A stretch of 64,000 nucleotides of DNA from the NCBI RefSeq assembly GCF_949628265.1, contig NC_088787.1, positions 17,846,501-17,910,500 on the forward strand. Direction: 5' to 3'. The stretch comes from Cloeon dipterum (lineage: Eukaryota; Arthropoda; Insecta; Ephemeroptera; Baetidae). A model generated the notes under the pieces. The model saw only the letters and a list, made by a program, of their open reading frames with translations. It was not told where the DNA came from and did not search any database. A program made the translations under genes and the position numbers. This document shows positions 17,451 to 29,700 of the stretch, in pieces (the stretch's first letter is position 1; every line of letters begins with the position of its first letter).

Positions 17451-20400
17451 ACTACGTGGTTGCGGAATTACTGCATGACAAAATCACGGGGGTTCGTGTT
17501 TGCTCCTATATTTAGCTTGCCGTTTTTGATCTTGTGCAAACTTTGCGGAGATTTTCGCAAAGTTTGATTGTCTTTTTACGAGTTTTTTTTACAGTTAACC
17601 TTAAGCAAAGTCGACTTAAAATCGATCCCTGAGATTAGTTTTTAAAGAGACAAAAAATGTTTTAAATTATAGACAACATTTAGAAGATTTTTTGCAAGGT
17701 CAAGACTACATGCAAAAGGTTGATAAGTTTTTTTTTGATAAGAATCAACTGATTAAAGAATGCCTAGCAAATTAATGGAATGGTAAAACTTTGTTTACTT
17801 TACACAACGCAATTAAAACAAAGCGAAGATTCATTCAACATAAAGCTTGCAAACAACATTTTGTGGCGTCGTATTTAGTGATGTAAAAAATACTATCGGT
17901 TCAGATTGACCCCGCGCAAAAGAGATAACAGAGCTCGCAGTAACTTTATACAGAAGGGACGTAAAAAGTTTATTGATTACTCTAAAATCCTTCAGTGCTT
18001 GCCAAGGATTTCGTGATTTAAATCGCAAATTTTAGCAGTTATCTGCAGGAAAGCTGAAATTTGGCCCTGGTCCAAGCTGCAGTCACATCGCATTAAAAAA
18101 AAGCACAAACAATAACTTGCGCTCCACCAAAGAGTGTGACGCAGTTGCTGGTTTGCCAAAATTAAATCAATCTATTCCTTTCGCAGCTTACAAGCGTTGG
18201 ATTGCCACTTTGGGCCCGTTGCGAAACGTGTAGAATTGTGTGCAGATATCAACCCATCACATCACAACGTGGTGACATCATTTCTGACAGTGAACACGCA
18301 TGCATGCACGGGTGGTAATAAATTTCGCGAAATAGAAATTTACGCAATGTAGACGCATAAAGCAGTTGGTAGGTCCCTTGTGAGAGCAAGAAAAATTCCA
18401 ATTATGTCACATTTAGCTCCATTTACACTCGAGGGAGGCTGTACTCTTCCTGAAGATTTCCCCTGGGAACAAGGAAGTCTCAATTCGATTTCTCGCCTCA
18501 CTTGACCCTCTTCCGCAGGCTAAATCTGGGCGTAAATGGTTATTATCTCGCTGATTCATTTCCTGGACTATTATTTATATTTGAAATTCACAGTCAATAC
18601 GCTCAAAACAAATAGCTGTTCTATTTTGGCTCACCAGCGGGTTTTTAAAACTAATTATCGCTTTTCTGATAAGAAACTATCGCTTCTGCTGCTGGACTGC
18701 TGATAAAAGCGCGTTTTTACTTCAAAATCCTAGTTTCACTTTTCCCTGCTTGCAGGCAAGGTTGAGCAAATAATCGCACCGGCGGAGATAATGGGACTAA
18801 CGATTTGTTTTCTTGTGCGCGGCGATTAACAACAAAAAATAGCCGGCCATTAATTGCGTGATCAATATCCATATACGTGTGCGTCGACACAAAAGCGGCC
18901 GGGAGATTAATTCACCAGCGGCAGAAACGTGTGAATGAATGGCTTGGAGGGAGAGTCGATATTGATTGTGCTTTTTTAACAAATCGATTGCATGGTCACG
19001 TGCATTCAGCGCTTCCTCAATCGCCAGCAGATTTATTAAGTGTAGAAAATTTTATTTCTAAATTTTCCAAATATTATCACCATTGTATAAATGGCAATGG
19101 GAAATTCATTTAAATTCACTTTCTTTTTCACTCCATTTAGATGTCTACACATAAATTATCCTTCTACGTGGCCTCTTGGTTACCAGTTTCAGCTATAGTT
19201 GTTCAAAATGTTTAAAAATAAAAACTTTAATCTTCTTTTCCTAAAGGGTTAAAATTCAACACAAATAAAATACAAAAACATTCAATGAAGCCACAGAAAT
19301 CTCTTACTCGAATCACGACTCACAATTTTTTATGTTTTTAAGTTGCTGACACCGCAGGTTTTCAGCCCCAGACCGAAAGCGCAGCTTAATTCACTTTTCG
19401 TGTGCTGTACGAGATAATCGCCGAGCGCGCTCAGATGTTTAAATATTTGCATGTCTGCACGAAACCTGTTTGCACCGGTCTCCTTAAGAGTGGGACCGTG
19501 GCGAGTGGACTGATTGATTGATCGCCACAGGTGAATGGCTTGTTTGCGTCCATAAATAAAATTAGTACAAAGCTAGACGCGCGCGCGTAAACGTTCCCCA
19601 CGGCAGCTCGCTTTCAAGATCTATTTGGCCTCACGTTCGCTTGGCTCTTGCTCATTCGCATTGGCACCTGCTTACAGTGATAATTGACCTTAATGAACGT
19701 TCAAAATCACTGACGCCGTAAACCCATCAACAAATTAGCCTGTCGGTTTCAAGCCGAGGAAAATCAAATCGAACGCGGCTTTGATTTATGCTGATTGCGT
19801 GGAGGACAACTTTTCACTCGTCGAAAACATGAATGCAATTGTTAATCTCGCGTGTCGCAAAAAAAGGCGTACACTACATTGAATGAAATGCCTCGGCGAG
19901 AGCGTGAGTAATGCCTCGTATTTGCATCTCATTGAATAATTCAATTTTTCTGGGGCACCGCCGCGGCAGACTGAGTGGTTTTTGTATGTGGATAGAAGGA
20001 GTGCCGCGCATGTCGGTCCATTTCGCAGGTGCAAACTTCTCAGTCGGTGCGAGTGCGGGCCGTGACCCACAAAACTCTTTAACTCTTCACATCGCAGTCA
20101 GATTGCAAAATGCGTTTATCGAATTTGAGAGTCTCGTCGAACGATTCAGATGCGATAAGCGAGAGAATGTATCATTCGTGTTGCAAATGTCCTAACACAA
20201 TTTTTACTGAAGTTTAAATTATATCAGTGACTTCACTTTTTTTCGTACAAAACTGGTTGCTTATGAAAGAACAACGAGGAAAACAATTTGGTGTAGCGTT
20301 AGGTCATATTTTCGGTGGGATACATGAATTATGGATATACAGGAGTGAATTTTTCACTCGATGCCTTGCAGGGACAAGCGGCATTATGAGTTAGCAGCGC

Positions 20401-20597
20401 AGGCTAGCCATAAGAAGTGATTTAATATCACACGTCGCTGATTTAATGACAAGTATTCGGTCAGAGCCCAGAATGACGACTCTCTCGCAGTTGGCTCTGC
20501 CTTAATAAATGAATTTTGCTCTGGTAATCCGTCATCTGCACGGGGCACTGCCGACTTTTTGACAGCATAATTAAAATCTGAGAAGCACCAAAAGCGT
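17451..20597. other. Intergenic stretch between CaMKIV-like and ADAMTS genes
   Basis: No exon, RNA gene or clear repeat seen. AT-rich sequence alternates with moderately GC-rich patches, for example 19380-20160. Confidence 0.4.
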
Positions 20598-20603
20598 TTT
20601 ATT
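20598..20603 (-). terminator. Poly(A) signal AATAAA for the ADAMTS gene
   Basis: Minus-strand AATAAA about 160 bases beyond the TAA stop at 20764-20762. Confidence 0.5.
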
Positions 20604-20761
20604 TGCGCAGCAAAGATGAGCAACAGCAGGATCTTAAAATCGATGGACCTTTCTGCCGGTCAAAGGTTGAAATAAGAATACGTGATTGATATGATTTATA
20701 AAATAAACTAATGTATTTTGTTAGTATCACTAATTTGTACAAGATCTCGGCATCTTTCGTC

Positions 20762-23700
20762 TTAATTAAAGCACGATTCCAAGCAAGATCTGGCAGATTC
20801 AGGTTTCAAAAGTTCGCTGCATTCGTTCAGTCTGGGACATTTGACTGTCCTTGTGGACATTCCTATTACTTCACAGTCACATTTGCTCCAGGTCCCAACC
20901 ATCCACTCTGAGCACGGTCTCTGCAAAGCTTTTGTTTAGATTATTTCTGTTTTAAATTGACGAGATAAAATTACCAAGTTGCAAGGCTCATAGTCGACAG
21001 GTTTTTTGCCTGGACAGTGTTTTGCTGCCACGCGATGTCCACTCTGTGACAGTTGACAGTTCACACCTCGTTTTTTTATTCCATCACCACATGTTGTTGA
21101 ACACTGAAAGTATTTAAATTTTTAGATTCTTCAACGATCGAAAGCAGTTGAATAGCAATTGATATCTAAACACTAAATCCTGGAACGTATTTTGTGATTT
21201 TTTGGCAGATCATTTTTTTAACCTGATAAAAATTACTTACGTGAGTCCAGTCGCCGACATGCCACCTGAATCTCTTCTCCTCCCTTGTCTGATGGCTACG
21301 GAGCCTAGCCTCGGCCCTCTTTCTGTGTCTTCTCACCATCCTCTGGCGAACTGGCTTTGTCGTGGCCGCCACCTTGATGACCAACTTGCTCTTACCCACG
21401 TGCTCCTCGCTCGGCTGGTACCTATCACATTTCGGTAGGCCAGGGCATGCCTCCTCTTCGGGCGGCTTCGTGGCCAGGTCGCATTCCTCGTCAGGAAGAG
21501 CCTGGAACTCGGCTCCTTCCTCTAGGCTGCGGACGCATAGCACCGTCCGGTGGCGTCTGGTGTTCCACGGACCGCACGTTAAGGGACACAGTTGCCAGGG
21601 TCCACTCCACCACCTGGAAAATAAATAGCTAGATAGTTAATTTCCAGGTTTTTAAATAAACTCATCAATACTCTTGATATAATTTTGAGTGCGAAAGAAT
21701 CAAAATAAAACCCATGGAACTTGGTTTCATAATAAAAACTGGTTTTAAAAATTCCTCTTCTGAATTTATTTTTTAACAAAATATCATATTTATTTGGATG
21801 GCCCCCGTAAGTAAAAGTTTTGATATATTTTTTTTGTCTTCAAAACTTCTCTTTTGCCACATAGCCTGAATTTTTATTTAATATTATTCCTCCCACTTTT
21901 ATATTTTTGCTGCAGTTAGATAAAAATCTTGTTATAGCATTTTTTCTCTTTACCTGGCAGGACAGGGAGGCAGGTTGCATGCTTTAATCAGTGGACTTGG
22001 AGGTTGTCCAGCGCTTAAACATTTGATGTTATCCGTCGGTCCTAAATCACCTTCCATGCACTGTGGACGGGCAACCTGCGAACATGAGCTACCAATCAAT
22101 ATCACTTGTTTAGTAATAAGAGTGAAATTTAAAACGAGTTTCTTTAAAAATGGACGCAAACCTGAACGCCGGTCCCGCACGTAACTGAGCAGGCTGACCA
22201 ATCTGGAAATTGCCAGGAAAACTCGGAAACTCGTCCTGGCTTTCTCTTCACCGTGTACTCGTACTTGATGCGAGCCTTTCCCGGGTAAATTATCTGAGCG
22301 TGGTATTGAAATTAAAAGGCCGTAAACCGAGAGCAGCTTATTACTCACATAAACGTGCAGAGATTCATTGGTTGGCCCGTGAACAGTCAGCGACTCTCGG
22401 TGACCCCAGCGTTTGTAGGTTGCGATCGAACCGGCCACCGGAATGTAGTTATTCTCACCTTTGCCCAGCCTTTTTCGGGAGGTAAATTCCATATCAATTC
22501 ACATTTACGTCAGACTCAATTGCCGCGATCCGAAAATTAAAAGTATGCAGCACGGTCGACGTGCGTTCCTCGCGGGTTGCCTAACCGCGAAAGAACTTTC
22601 GCTCTCACCTGCGACCGTCGACATAAAGACGGTCCTCCGCCGGGCCCAACGCGATAAACGCCCGAGAACTGGCCGTCTCCTCCACGCGAATATTGCGTGC
22701 CTCGGGTGGAATATCCGCTATCGCCTGCATACCTGCTCTTCACGACATAAAACGGGATTACACGGGTGCTTTTATTAAATCCGGCCGAACACAACATGCC
22801 TTTGCCGTCTTTTCGGCTAAAGTGGTTGCTGTGGGTGATGCACTGCGAGCCGTCGCCGTTGCAAACGCCGCAGGCGTCCTCCTCGGCCCTCGAATCGACT
22901 TTCCAGTCGCACCCGACTATCTGCACCAAAGAGCGGAATTCGCGATGTACACGAGAACACAAAGCTATTGTCTGAAAGCCGTGTTTTCACGATTACTTAC
23001 CCTACATTTACCTTCAATGCACATGTCGTTGGATAAATTATTACACGGAGTCCCATCTTTCACTACAGGAGCAGCTTCCACGATCAGACTTTCGTTCGTA
23101 CAATAAAGCGAGCAAGGCGACCCTGATACAAAAATATTCGATGACGTAATTTTTAAATTGTATTTTCTTTGCGACTCACCAGGAACGAAGTATGGCTTCC
23201 AGTCTGGATCGAAAGAGGCGCACTGCTGGGCCCTGAAACTGGGTTCTGTCTGCGGACACGACTGTATTTAATGCATATTTATTTCCTGACTAAATTTCAA
23301 GACATTTCTTACTTTTGTGTTGCAAACGCGGTATCGTTTCCTCGCGCCTGTGCAATAAAGACCTCCGTGCGCCGGCTTCGGATGGTCGCAGTCCCTTTCG
23401 GAGGTGGCCACTCCGCCTCCGCAAGTACGCGAACACTCGGTGAACGCACGCCACTCGCCCCAGCCACCGTCAACGGCAACAGGGCTGTCCCGCACCTCCA
23501 CGCACTCTCGATTCATGCACCACTACAAAAAGATAAAAATATTTCTAAAAGCAACGATTGATTAAAAATGATTCAGTCACTACATTGAATAAGTAAAAAT
23601 ATTCATCATTAAACGAAACCCTTTCTGTGTGGATGTACTGCTTTGGATCGAATGTTAAATAAATATAGTTTTTGAAAGACTCTGCTTTCTGCATAAAATT

Positions 23701-26700
23701 AATAAAAATCAAAATACCTTTCTGTGCCCGCAGTTGGTTCCATCCGCTGGAGGCCGCAAGGATGTGGTGCAGGTGCCATTCACAGAGCACCATAAATACA
23801 AGCAAAACTAAAACAATTTGTTCATTATTCCCATTATTACAAAAATATTTTTCATTCATTTCAATTTCAAACTTTACAGATCATTTAAAATTACCCTAAT
23901 TATTTCCAGAACAGCCTCCTTGATATCTTTATAAACAATTTTAAACAATTTATCACTAAGCAGAAGTTTATTGGCAGAAAAAATTATGAAGAGGACAAAA
24001 ATTAACAATATCATGTAAGTTTCATTTAAACCTATTTCACATTTATGAGAAAAGTGCCAGACAATATTCAATGGAATATCATTATTTTAGCCCAAATTAA
24101 CTCACATCATCCTCTTCCGAACAAACAGAGGTTGCTAACGAGCTGTACTGAAGCCGGCACTGGTGGTCTGCGTCGTAGAGGGCGCCTGCAGGAAGTTCAG
24201 AAATATTCGTCGGCCCTTCGGCATCAATAGATTGATCGTTCAAACACTCTCCGTCCCCTTTGCTGTCGGCATTCATCTTTAGAAGTTATTACCATCACGC
24301 GATCATATGCGGCTTACTCAAAGAATCTGGTTATAGCCTTGCGGCTGCACGAGGACCACTCCATGCTGGTGGTTTCCACGTCGAAATTTGGCGTCATGAT
24401 GTGTAGCGCCGACCCATTGCGTGAGAGGCAGTCGTCCGCGTTGTTGCTCTCGTCCCCCGCGTCGTGCACCATTCCGAAACTGTCAAAGTTATTTAATTAT
24501 TGAACACGAACCGTCTCAATTTGGCTACTTGTGTCCGAGCTCGTGAGCAACGGTGTGAGCCACGCTCAGGCCGTTGTCTTGGTTCACCGAACACGCCCTG
24601 TTCAGGTCGCACATTCCACCGACATGTGCCACTCCCAAGGTGCCACACGGCTGGTCAGATTTGGAACAAATGTCCACCCTGGAATTAATTTTTACAAATT
24701 ATGTCCCAACCGTTCATTATTTTGACGCAGACCTTGTCAGCAGGATGGCTACATCGTGATGGTCAGATGATTCATCGTCAGGGTTGTTCGCCTTCTTTTG
24801 CCAGAAGCAGAAACTGTCCAGTGTCTTGTCCGCGTTAGTTGTCACGTTGAACGAGAGACCACTCTAGCAAAAATTTTTGATAGGTTTAAAATTATTGACG
24901 GGGCTAATTTGTCCAATGGGAAAAGGATCAAAATCAGAGAATTTTCTTCAGTAGCATATAGAGGACATTAAACGCGTCACCCCTCAAACCTAATCAAATA
25001 TGGGAATGTTGTAATATATTTTCCATATTTTCTGGGACTTATTTTGGAATGTTTGCATTTGTTTTAACCAAATAAATGTACGATTTTTTTTAAATTATAT
25101 TTTCTTGAACGTCATATGCTAATTTTCGCCATACTTCAAGCCTAAGAAATTGGCTTATTATGTAAGAGACTTGCTGGTTTAAAATTTTGGAATTTTCTTG
25201 ACATTTATTCACCTGCATGCTTTCGTCTTCGACCCTCAGCTTGGCCACAACAATGTTCACCCTGTTCCCCAGGCTCGGGATTCTGTAAAATGCCGATACC
25301 TATGCAGGAAATCGTGAGTTATCTGAAAGCGACGCGCGCTCATTAATCAAACCATATTCATGACGGTAAGCAGATAAGTTTCGAGGTCGGAGGCGCTTTC
25401 CTTGTCGTGGAAATCCATCATGCTGCGGTCGGCCACCACCATTACTTCCACGTTCCGCTCCTTGCTGACGGAGAACGCGTGCGGATTTTCTCCCTTGAAG
25501 TTGTGTCCCAAATAGGGCCGCCGCGTGGCTAATTCCTCAGGAAGCAGGAAATTTTCTTCGTACTGTTCTTGCGACGTGCTTCTTTTCAGTCTGTTAATTC
25601 TTGTGCCGTCTGGCTTTTTGAAGATGCGAGGGGGCTCTGATTAAAAGGTGAAAAACATATTTATAAAAACTAGGATTAATGGGCTGGCGTAGTTTTAGCT
25701 TAGGTTTCATTTAATTTCTTTAAAAGCTTCAATTGATCTATTAGTCTTTATTTTTAATCTTTGTATACATCTTGAAAATTGAATTTAAAATAGTTTGTTG
25801 CCAATATTAAGAATATAATTTAGTGCATATTTAAGTTCTGATTCCAATAAATAGATAAAATAGATCAAGACAGTAACAGGAAAGGTCTAAAAACTCGCTG
25901 GATGAAACTTTGAACGGTATTTGTTTAAGTTTTAATCAACGGTCTACAGAATAATATTTTGTACTTAAACTCACAAAATTGATTTATCAGGTTATCATCA
26001 TAAATAATAAGTCAAGTCTCTTCATGCTTCAACTAAATATCAAGAAATTCAATTATAGCCAAACCAATTTATCTGAGCGCCGTTTTTCAAGACAGCAGAC
26101 AGATACGAGAAGAAAGGTTAGTTCTAAATTGGTTCTCTCTGATTACGATCTGCGAAGCCAAGGCTCATATAAGAATCATTGCGAACCTTCTGTTCCGCAG
26201 CTGTGGGAGGCGCTTTTGGCTGAAGAGGAAGGCCTTTTGTAAATGACATGTTGATGTCCTTTCACACCTCCGTTCCTAATCGGCTCGATCCAAAGCGTTC
26301 CGTGCCTCTCGCTGCGCACCATGCCCGCCTACAACAGCAACAATAAACCATTTTCGAATCACGAGTGAAATAAATTACGACTCGGGCAGCAAAAAAAGGA
26401 ACGGCGTGTTATTAAAAAATGAGTCAGTTTTGGGTGTCTCCGAGACCGTTTTAATAGCGCGCGCGGCGTATAATTTATTTTGGCGAGTGAGCGAGACACA
26501 TTGATCCGCGGCTGATAAAGATATATTGCTAATAAATAACGCGCGCGCGTGTGATGCAACGCAACAAGCCCTCGAGGAGTGGTCTGCTTTTTAATGTCAA
26601 AAAGTCACCAGAGCGGTAGTCATTAAATTAAAACCGTGTCGTGACTCTCGTTTGGCGTTTCTTGAAAAATTGCCGCTGCGCAGCGGCCGTCTGCTTTTTT

Positions 26701-29700
26701 ACCAGCGTATGTGTACACACGCTCATGAGTGTCTCTAAATAAGACTCTCAAGTAGAGTTCTCCTCGTGTGCGGCGGTGGGTGCTGCATCTCGTTGCCGAC
26801 CGGCATATCCTCCCGATAAATGGGTGGCTGTAAATCAGCCAGCGTCCGTTTTTAATTTTGCACGGCTTCCTTTGCGAGCCGCAAAGAAAGGAACAACCTG
26901 CGCCGGGTGGGTGGCTCGGCCGGCTTTTTATCATTGTGCGCACGAGATCGCCGTGTTTTGGCGCCCGATTTTTTCTCCTTTCTTTCTTTTTCACGGAGCA
27001 CGCCCTTTGGCCTGATCCAGCGTTTGGAACGGACTCAGGGCGTTTCGAATGTTCAAAAACCACTAACACGAGGACCAAGAGTGAAAAAAGTGTAGCTATT
27101 AATTAGACTTCGTTTGACGGGTTTCGTTTGTTTGCAATACAATATAGCTTTTTACTTTGTTTGCTAGATATTGATAATGTTGAATTTTGAAAAGGTCGTT
27201 TTCAACCTACGTCCTCTTTTTTAAAGCTAAACATTTCTTAATTTTGTTTGGTTTCTGATCATTTCGAAAGCTAAAAAAGAAATAAAATGATTTGGATTTG
27301 GATGCCACTTTACTGAATGATGTCTGTCCAAAAATGCGTAATTTATAGGGGAATATTGAAACACTCGCAATTATTATGCAATCAGCAAAAATGCAGTGGG
27401 ATTTATAACTCGAGATGTCTGATCTTAATACATTTAGTAATTTTTAATACGGAGAATAATCTGAACTAAACTTCTATTAAATTCACTCTTTATCACTTGC
27501 ACCAATAAAAAAATAAAAAATGAATAGTCTTGTCATCTACAAATACAAACCTTGAAAATAAATGTTACAAGACATGAATTAATTTTTAAACTGTCAGTAT
27601 TTCTTGTTATTACACAAATTTTTGGAAGCCACATTTTAAAGCAAAAATGGCTGTTCAATTACGCTATACATGTACAACTATATGTACTTCTAGTTTTTAG
27701 CGCAAAAATACTATTTTTATTTGCTTTCAAAAATGGATACTTTACTCGCAAAGCAAGGCAATGAAATGCATACAAATACCATTTATCAAATCATATTTTA
27801 AATTTAAAAATGCTTGGATATTTTCATTTCATAATTATGATCTCCCATGTTTCAATTAATTGCCCTCCCAGCTCTGATTGAAATTTTTATTTTTTTATTT
27901 TTTATGTTAATATTTTATTATTATTTTTATTAAATAAATCAGTTGTTTCACAGAACGTTCCATTCCAAGCAACCGTATGTGCTTGTTTGATATTTCGTTA
28001 TCAACGACGATTTCGAATAAAAATATATCGGAGGCCTTTAAATGGAAAATTCACCGATAGTCGCGAAGACAACTTAGCGAGGTCCGAACTGAATTATTGA
28101 TTCGCATGTGAGCAACTCGTCTTTTATGATGAGTATTAGGGCCGCTTGATGCTCTTAGCGCGCGTTCAAATCAAAAGTAGAGAGTAATAACACTAAAAGT
28201 CAAATTTCAAGCTGATAACGACGGCGGACGAACCAATAAAAATGGCATGTGTCTCTTAATTGACGACCCCTGGGGAGTGTGGCTGCTGTGTCGCATTATA
28301 AATCGAAACGCAGCGTGTGGGATAGGCACAGGCGGCTCTGAACTGGATTACGCGCCGTGGCGCCAAAATGAAAAGCTACCGGAGCCGCGGTGCCGAGCGC
28401 AAAAAGACAGATATACACTCTGTGGCATATAAAATCGCGCGCGGTTCAGAGGCTGCCTGCCTGAGAGAGTGATCTCGGCCTCGGTTGGCGCCGCCAATTT
28501 ACCCGGGGAGTCATAAATACCAATGAAAATATTAACACTTGAAGCATTGGTTGCGCCTCTGCACAAACAGCACTCGTCGCAGACACTCCTGTCAGGTTGT
28601 TATTAACAACAATAATAAAGAAATGGGGCCTTTTCCAATCTGATTCGCCCCGATGTGCTGCGTAGCGGGTTTAATTAAAAAATTTCGAGTCGGTAAAAGT
28701 ATGCAGGCCGGCCAGACACCGGACTACACCTCGTAAGTAGTTATTTGGCGCCACCTTCATAATTCTAATGACACAACGCGCCAGCCTCGTTCTCTCCGCG
28801 CCCGCCGTGCAGAAAGAGATAAACGTAGACAGGGTTTATTGCAAAACGGTGCTATTTGTGCGGCAAAGGCAAATAAATAACGAGCAGTAAGTTGGTTTTA
28901 AGTACCGACTCGAACGCTTATAGGTGGCTTTCTCGCTCTTACGAGATACACCAGAAGGTTATTTAGGGTTGTGAATTTTTGGCTGCAAATTATCATATCG
29001 GCTAGAGGACAACTCTGTACAGAATTTTTTTTATTCTGTGACTTGTGAGATATTCTTCTACATTTTGGCCTCTTTTTCAGAGAATGGATACCATTTATCA
29101 CTCATATCTTATACTCTTTTTAGCTTAATATTGAAAGAATTTGTAGTTTTTATTGCCTCTTTAGTTGCAGAACGACTTTGATCAAAATAGATGGTTTTGA
29201 GTTTTATAGTTGATTCAGACTGTTTTAAACAACGAGAATTTATTGCTTGTCTCTTTTTGCCGAAAAGAGTTTCGTTCTTCTGATTCATTTACGTTTTTTT
29301 TTTCTTGAAGAATATCAATACATACCGTGATTTAAAAAAATATGGAGACGTAGGCCCTTTGGCGTACGAAAATATCCAATGCCAAAGTTGAAACATTAAG
29401 GTACAAAAATTAATTTTCTTTTACAAACTAAACAAATTTGGCGTATTTTTAATAAAAATCTCTAAATTTAGATTCCAAACATGTTCTTATAATCATAGAA
29501 AAATGTACAAAGGTCATAAATTGATACCTTTTTATATCAACAATTATTTGAATTGTTCTAAAACGCATACTTATTTTTCAGAGCCTCCACTCTGCACATT
29601 TGTTGGGTTATGAGCTCACCACCGAGCGGAAAACACGGGGCCTGATTTTGCCATCTTTTCGCCTGCCCGCAACGAGGTGTTTGATTTAAACTTTGATTGA

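Noticed and set aside
21202-21632. Plus-strand frames opposite an ADAMTS exon
   Set aside because: Shadows of the GC-rich thrombospondin-repeat exon on the minus strand.
22537-22962. Continuous 141-codon minus frame as one ADAMTS exon
   Set aside because: The middle and end lose all homology; a 67-base GC-AG intron gives the proper spacer sequence.
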